In this document: positions 59,601 to 64,000 of the stretch, in pieces | How the letters are laid out: each line of letters opens with the position of its first letter | Numbering within the stretch: position 1 is the stretch's first letter | Assembly: GCA_018662325.1 (NCBI GenBank) | Contig: JABJGM010000002.1 | Span: forward strand, 72,996-136,995 | DNA length: 64,000 nucleotides | Reading direction: 5' to 3' | Source of the DNA: a bacterium | Lineage (GTDB): Bacteria; Patescibacteriota; Gracilibacteria; UBA1369; GCA-2718715 | Translations under genes and position numbers: made by a program | The notes under the pieces: generated by a model | Told to the model about the DNA's origin: nothing | The model's input: the letters and a program-made list of their open reading frames with translations, nothing else | Database searches by the model: none

Positions 59601-60124
59601 ACAGAATCTGGATTGTTCTGTACATATTCAAGTGCGTCTTGACGCAACTGCATAAAGTCTTCCATTTTTGACAATAAAGATTCCCCATCAGGTTTAATTT
59701 CTAAACTGCCATTTATGGTGTTTCTAGATGCAAACTTATTAAAAGCATCTGGCATACTTTCAAAGCTTCCAAAAAGGTTTTGAATTAAAATTCTCTCAAT
59801 TTTTACAGCTTCATGCGATAATTCTTGTAGCTCTAAGAGGCTTTCTTCGCAGTGATTCATTCGATTTATAAACTCTTGAGTCATTGAGTCCGGATCCTCT
59901 TCAAAGTTTTTGGCCATTCCTTTCATTTTTTCTGTATAGTTTGTGGCCTTTTCTTGAATAGTTTTAGTAATTCCAGATATACCTGTTTCAACAATATCTT
60001 GTTCTAAATCGGCAATAATTTTATTTGTATGTTCTTCAATTCCAGCTTGTTGTTCAGGATTTTGAGCTCTATTTATATTCTGACCTCCTTGGTTGATACC
60101 TTGTGGATTTATTGGATCTGGCAT
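56627..60124 (-). CDS. Large (1165 aa) apparently cytoplasmic protein of unknown function
   Basis: Single ORF without obvious signal peptide or TM; mixed helical/beta content; downstream of VirB6/TrbL-like gene. Confidence 0.7.
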   Translation of the reverse strand: MPDPINPQGINQGGQNINRAQNPEQQAGIEEHTNKIIADLEQDIVETGISGITKTIQEKATNYTEKMKGMAKNFEEDPDSMTQEFINRMNHCEESLLELQELSHEAVKIERILIQNLFGSFESMPDAFNKFASRNTINGSLEIKPDGESLLSKMEDFMQLRQDALEYVQNNPDSVTFDLETLDPTEDNWLEVTQAFLSANPNKQNITLEEILSSFDIQDPQTVGVIKQSLLDYEEGSQETFNALLDANEDFINDINMLNQGEAYNRVLTQEKIKLSKKLGVRVETGNQFHIVDNNGNSKTLVIRGIHFQSHTPYFDKQRDLELTCDIVDSSTDNEITDERSNVLNILENSLDGALTCIVDSDLLENFAVYPKCDSFAELEERLGFRSMDQTLQPGTLFSYRMNKTSPEKHFTEVRAFDFENNLVALSEPIPTNELDGQAFNSALENKDTDSRLQEFKVQLGDGTIAYEYHLEDFLNFSYKYQAEEDLEAEMNEKTESLTSQELDRRLKVHHDFMLKNGLAVSKKPIEIHAGNALANLKGDKYEIKSVSGDSIILENLSYPKYDGDNPDPEATMEFNLPELLKFIKDQNLGMISKEKIKNEWSPNLRPIRSMDMPDWEWPEVPFGLMSMNDIVDISKIFGEQVSQKRQRKRDLRKAKFQSALGQGRESLEAQNKAFNERVDFHKERYQEAGNSNTWNKELKKVGKANFRNPENKAKFKALIDILTEEGSLSALDEEFISILNKARRQTRGVVTDPIRKKTRYDDKGELLGEDWVDRDGTRNEDAVAEALNYIFNNNGQPSNFGTQCMSKNRSAFTSSMNEAKNKTDRLGKEGQLNFEAEFSKLFTNLGSGKPMDAGQYTGILQSMVDGGLADLETFFYYLYAGLSHEINGNGPILDDQFIESLNYGDHPFFHAFTVHKNLLIGKKDEIWSGFSGGKNSLPTFKNNNQAKAKVQEFLWGYMLPLSKNSTKKHLKTAEAKNYAKEYPGFVLSKLSHADIEDLFSVGDLYATKLSFNGPNYEKHKDAFGQYAAGFKYAANFAENHERENDGIYIRNLLTSGIALYGLTHARYKTHKKDDNGNVVKDNKAKFRSFPDDKIKELALKSGMIDFKDTLKKIADKAGVNVNVFLDGSTEQHYDNQKSEQQAEQFITKIKSLSPKDLAELVKGL

Positions 60125-60184
60125 TATATTGGGCTAAATAAATTTATTTTTAATTATATCAAATGTTTTGAAATTTGGCAAGTG

Positions 60185-61972
60185 TTATGATGATGGGGCT
60201 GTTAATGAATCTACTCTATCTTTGTTATCTTTAAATTTGCTTCTTCTTTCAGAAGTACTGTATCCTTGAAACCAAGTTCTTAGCCTAGTCTGATCTGCTG
60301 GTGTGGCAGCTTGCCTAATTAAATCATCTGGAGAAAAGTTTCCGACTTTAAGTAATGCTGGATTTGCCATTATTCTATCTACACTTTGTGTTGGAAGTTT
60401 TAGTTCTTGATTATTATTAAATTTGGATATTATTTGTTGGGCAGTATCAGTGGTTTTGATTGGTTCTGGATTTCGATTTCCTCCTCCTGGGTCTCTTCTG
60501 TCTTGTGATGAGTTGCTTAACGTGTTTTGATCTGGGAAGAACTTACCAGCAAATGATTTAGCATTAGTTTTATTTCCACCAATAAACACTCCGGTATTTG
60601 CAGCTAAAGATCCGACAAACTTACCTGTCCCTTGGACTTTACCTCGTAACCATGAAAAAGCTCCAGCTGCTGCAGTTCCATCTGCCATATTTAGAGTTAT
60701 TTCATAAATAACAGCAATTGAAGCAAAATAAACAAGCAATGCTTGGAAAGAGTCTAAAGACCCGATTGAAAGAGCTACTGTATCTAAAATCTGATTGTTA
60801 TTGTATACAGCTGGTGTTCTGGAGATAGAATCTAAAATCATATAAGAAAGTGTAAATCCAACTGCACCTTTTATAGGTCCTATTAAAGCATAATCAAAGA
60901 ACTTTTGAAAATGTTCTGAAGCATCAATTGATAGACCAGACATGACCTTATCTAAGACTATGATTGGTGATAAAGCTATGTATACCCAAATATAAATAAT
61001 CCTTATAACAAGATAATAAGCAAGCATTAAATATGCAAAAAACTGGAGTATAAATATGAAGATTTTCACTAGGAAAACTGCAACTAAAGTGATTGGATCA
61101 GATGCGCTATCAATGGTAGAAGGATTAATTTTATCTACATCTAAAACTTTACCAAATCTAATTGCAATATTTAAAGGTAGTGATCTTTGATCTACTTTTT
61201 GCAAGAAAGACTGAAAATCCCTTTTTTTATCTTTATCTTTACAAAGCTGAGTGTTACTTAATTGCCTTAAATCACACATGTCTGCCACACTATCTACGGA
61301 GGAACCTTCTACATATGTTGTGTTTTGATATTGGGTAGCCCAGGAATATGTAATATTAATAGCTACGTTAGAAACATCTAAAACTAGAGTAGCTCCATAC
61401 CAGGAGAAGTTGATTAAAACAAAAGCTATAGCAATTTCCTGCAGTCCTTTCTTTAAGGAATACTGAGAATCAGAAGATCCAGCAAAAACATTATAAATTG
61501 CTATAAATACAAAATAAATAACAAGTATGTAATAACATAAATTTCTAACCTGAGACCAAACATTCCCAAGCACATCTCTCATAACAGGGCTTGTGAAAAT
61601 CTGATTATCTAACAAGGCACCTATTACAATAAAAAGTGGATAAGAAAGAGTCTTAAGAAACTCAGCAAAAGGCAAAAGTTCTGTAATTTTTTTTTGTGTT
61701 AACTCTATCGCTTTTGTGTAGTTTCCAGATCTTAATTGCTGAGAAATCTGCTCAAATCCTTGTGGCAAAATAGATGCGCCTGTCGTGTTCCCGTTAGGGT
61801 CAGCATGAGTAGTTTGAATAAGACTGAATTGAGAGTCAAAAATTTGCTGTGCGTGATTAAAATCTTCAGTTTGTTGACTTTGAATAAGAGCTGGTAAAAA
61901 ATTGCTTAAAATTAAGGCTATAAAAATTACCAAAGTGGATTTTACGAAATTTTTAAAAATATTTTTAAGCAT
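60185..61972 (-). CDS. VirB6/TrbL-like polytopic membrane protein with signal peptide
   Basis: 595 aa; N-terminal signal, extracytoplasmic region, several TMs (YYILVIYFVFIAIYNVFAG; FILQFFAYLMLAYYLVIRIIYIWVYIALSPIIVLDKV), hydrophilic C-terminal tail. Confidence 0.6.
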   Translation of the reverse strand: MLKNIFKNFVKSTLVIFIALILSNFLPALIQSQQTEDFNHAQQIFDSQFSLIQTTHADPNGNTTGASILPQGFEQISQQLRSGNYTKAIELTQKKITELLPFAEFLKTLSYPLFIVIGALLDNQIFTSPVMRDVLGNVWSQVRNLCYYILVIYFVFIAIYNVFAGSSDSQYSLKKGLQEIAIAFVLINFSWYGATLVLDVSNVAINITYSWATQYQNTTYVEGSSVDSVADMCDLRQLSNTQLCKDKDKKRDFQSFLQKVDQRSLPLNIAIRFGKVLDVDKINPSTIDSASDPITLVAVFLVKIFIFILQFFAYLMLAYYLVIRIIYIWVYIALSPIIVLDKVMSGLSIDASEHFQKFFDYALIGPIKGAVGFTLSYMILDSISRTPAVYNNNQILDTVALSIGSLDSFQALLVYFASIAVIYEITLNMADGTAAAGAFSWLRGKVQGTGKFVGSLAANTGVFIGGNKTNAKSFAGKFFPDQNTLSNSSQDRRDPGGGNRNPEPIKTTDTAQQIISKFNNNQELKLPTQSVDRIMANPALLKVGNFSPDDLIRQAATPADQTRLRTWFQGYSTSERRSKFKDNKDRVDSLTAPSS

Positions 61973-61982
61973 ATTTATTTTA

Positions 61983-63353
61983 TTATGATCCCATTATAAC
62001 ATAAATCAGCCCAGAAATCGAGCCTATAGCTGGCGGGATTGCCCGTCTATTGTTTTTATAAAAATTTGAAAGCTTCGCTCCAATACTTCTACTTGGATTT
62101 TGACCGGTTGCACCTGGCTGGGTCGGCATTTGAGCAAATGGCATTCTGCGGACTCCTGGAAGCATGTTTGAGGCCAATTGTAATCCACTTGGAGATCCTG
62201 AACTTTGCGACTGAGTTTGAGCTTGAGCTTGAGTTTGCGATTGGCTTTGAGTTTGTGATTGACTTTGACTAGCGGTTTGGCTTGAGCTAAGGCCTGAAGG
62301 CGTTAAGCGTTGAGAAACCGGAATGTCAGTGTTTTGAGCCTGGGTTCTTTCTTGATTTAAAGCTTCGGCTTGAATTGAGCTTTGCTCAATATCAAGACTC
62401 TGACCTTGATTAAGCGAATTGGGATTTAAAGCTAATTGATTGACTTTTTGACTTAAATCTTGAGCTTGATTAAACACAAATTGATTGGAAACATTTTGTC
62501 CAATTAAGTTGATTTGCTTTAAAAAATACTCCTGTTGATTTACCTCTACTTGGTAGAGATTTTGATTGATATATAATTGATTTCTTTGATTACTTCTTGA
62601 AACACCCTGGATTTGCTGGTCTAGAATTTGATTTACAATTTCCATAGCTAAATCTAAGTCGGCTTCAATAATTTGGTTTTGGCTTAAAAATTCATTAAGA
62701 TTTTGAATTTCTTCTTGGTATGAACTTTGATTGGAAGTTAAAAAGCTAAAATCTTTAGTAATTTGGGAAATAGGATTTTTGATTTCCAAAGTAAAACTCG
62801 CCTTTGAAGGATCTTTAATTTTATAATCCAGATTTGAATTTTGCAAAAAACTTCTAAGTGAAAATGGTAAAAAATAAACTTTATTTTGAGCCAAAGCTTT
62901 AAACGCTGTACTTACAAAATTATCCGTCATCACTTTTTGAAACCTAAAAGGAAAAGCTTTAACAAAACTCACAATAAACCTTTTGTCTTGATAAGTAAGT
63001 GGTAAACCGGAATTTTGCTCTTGGCTCGAACCAGTGTCCTGAGCTTGAGCTTGCGGTTGACTTTGTTCTTGATTATCAGCCTGAAGAAAATTAGAACTTT
63101 GTTCATCCAAGCCACTGGGTGCTTGTATTCCATCCATGGAGGCTGAGGTTGGAGCAAAGGCTTGTTTGATTTGAACTGGAAGTGTATTAATAAAAGCCTG
63201 GCAATAATTTTTATACTCCTTGTAACTTGGATTCAAACTAGATGGAACCTGAAATTGGGCCATTTTAATGACCCTTTTTTGTTCACTATTATTCAAGCTT
63301 GCAAAGCTTTGAATAAAATTTTCGGTGATTTGAATAAAAGTTTGTTTTTTCAT
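61983..63353 (-). CDS. Q-rich low-complexity protein with C-terminal TM
   Basis: 456 aa; SQSQTQSQSQTQAQAQTQSQS tract; C-terminal RAIPPAIGSISGLIYVIMGS. Confidence 0.65.
   Translation of the reverse strand: MKKQTFIQITENFIQSFASLNNSEQKRVIKMAQFQVPSSLNPSYKEYKNYCQAFINTLPVQIKQAFAPTSASMDGIQAPSGLDEQSSNFLQADNQEQSQPQAQAQDTGSSQEQNSGLPLTYQDKRFIVSFVKAFPFRFQKVMTDNFVSTAFKALAQNKVYFLPFSLRSFLQNSNLDYKIKDPSKASFTLEIKNPISQITKDFSFLTSNQSSYQEEIQNLNEFLSQNQIIEADLDLAMEIVNQILDQQIQGVSRSNQRNQLYINQNLYQVEVNQQEYFLKQINLIGQNVSNQFVFNQAQDLSQKVNQLALNPNSLNQGQSLDIEQSSIQAEALNQERTQAQNTDIPVSQRLTPSGLSSSQTASQSQSQTQSQSQTQAQAQTQSQSSGSPSGLQLASNMLPGVRRMPFAQMPTQPGATGQNPSRSIGAKLSNFYKNNRRAIPPAIGSISGLIYVIMGS
62200..62275 (-). repeat. Degenerate Ser/Gln/Thr/Ala-Gln low-complexity tract
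   Basis: Alternating Gln codons encode (SQ)(TQ)(AQ) repeats; units differ at nucleotide level. Confidence 0.75.
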
Positions 63354-63367
63354 AAAATTTATAATTC

Positions 63368-64000
63368 TTATCTTCTTACATCTTGATTTGCAAGCCGTAA
63401 GACTTTTCTTTGTAATTGTGCTTCATTAAACACATAGTCTCTGCTTGGTGAATCATCGCCCTGCTCTTCAAGAGAATAATTTGTGCCGTTGTACATTAAA
63501 ATATAGTTTTGATTTGATATTTTTAAAATAAAATTGTTTTTAGCTTCATCACCTCCCTCCCAACTAACATTATGAAGGCTTGTTAGTTCTAAGGCTTTAT
63601 TAATTGCTATTTGAAAATTTTGCATTACGGTATTGAAGTTCGTTAAAAATGCTTTAGTTTGCTCACTACTCATGGAAGGAAGTGGATATTGAAATTCACC
63701 CTTCTTAAGATTTGTTAAACTAAAGCTAGATCCCCTTTTAGTAAAGGTTAGTTCGACTCCTGAATTACTGTAAATAAATCTATTACCATTAATTCTTCTT
63801 TCATACTCTTGACCGTTAATTTGAAGGCTGTATTTGTTTTCAATTTCATTTTCTGTTAAACCAATAGAGTTGAAATAAGCTTTTCTTTCTTGAATTTGCT
63901 CAGGAGTAAATAAAGCTATTTCTTGCACGTAGGTATCAAAAGATTCCCCAGGAATTACATCGGCAAAAACCATATCATCACCTTCTGGAATAGGAGGCAT
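63368..64000 (-). CDS. Protein of unknown function, truncated by window edge
   Basis: Open to the window end; the Met at 64000 may be internal. Confidence 0.6.
   Translation of the reverse strand: MPPIPEGDDMVFADVIPGESFDTYVQEIALFTPEQIQERKAYFNSIGLTENEIENKYSLQINGQEYERRINGNRFIYSNSGVELTFTKRGSSFSLTNLKKGEFQYPLPSMSSEQTKAFLTNFNTVMQNFQIAINKALELTSLHNVSWEGGDEAKNNFILKISNQNYILMYNGTNYSLEEQGDDSPSRDYVFNEAQLQRKVLRLANQDVRR

Noticed and set aside
62200-62275. Phase-variable simple sequence repeat
   Set aside because: Units differ at nucleotide level; no exact repeat array suited to slippage.
1-64000. Alternative genetic code (UGA as Gly, as in Gracilibacteria/SR1)
   Set aside because: TGA terminates recQ, alaX-like and mnmA genes, and a 3783-aa ORF and all housekeeping genes are uninterrupted without in-frame TGA.
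1-64000. CRISPR array, transposase, integrase or prophage genes
   Set aside because: No direct-repeat array and no recombinase or phage protein recognised in any ORF.

Overview
AT-rich bacterial chromosomal window with about 45 protein-coding genes, 3 tRNAs and one ribosomal-protein leader RNA. The standard bacterial code fits: TGA acts as a stop, and very long ORFs contain no in-frame TGA. Gene content looks like a reduced-genome, CPR/Patescibacteria-type organism (inference): compact type IV pilus locus, giant SLH-type surface protein, VirB6/TrbL-like membrane protein, no Shine-Dalgarno motifs at the starts I inspected. Left part: housekeeping and envelope genes (HI0933-family flavoprotein, RecQ, GT-C and GtrA-GT2 glycosylation genes, TrmB regulator, AlaX, Dcd, MnmA, DsbA, HisRS, enolase, CorA, S15-PNPase, UppP, M23/LysM, O-antigen ligase-like, MurG, FtsW, LspA). 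Middle, all minus strand: a tightly overlapping operon with a 3783-aa exported protein, four smaller signal-peptide proteins and an SPFH protein, then a type IV pilus locus. Right part: rplJ-rplL behind an L10 leader, PrsW, RecF, ThrRS, and a second uncharacterised cluster (1165-aa protein, VirB6/TrbL-like protein, Q-rich tail-anchored-like protein, a truncated ORF). The best candidates for an undescribed system are the 29.5-45.9 kb giant surface-protein operon, whose four small exported partners all end in or near a cysteine, and the 56.6-64 kb VirB6-like cluster. No CRISPR array, IS element or rRNA was seen.
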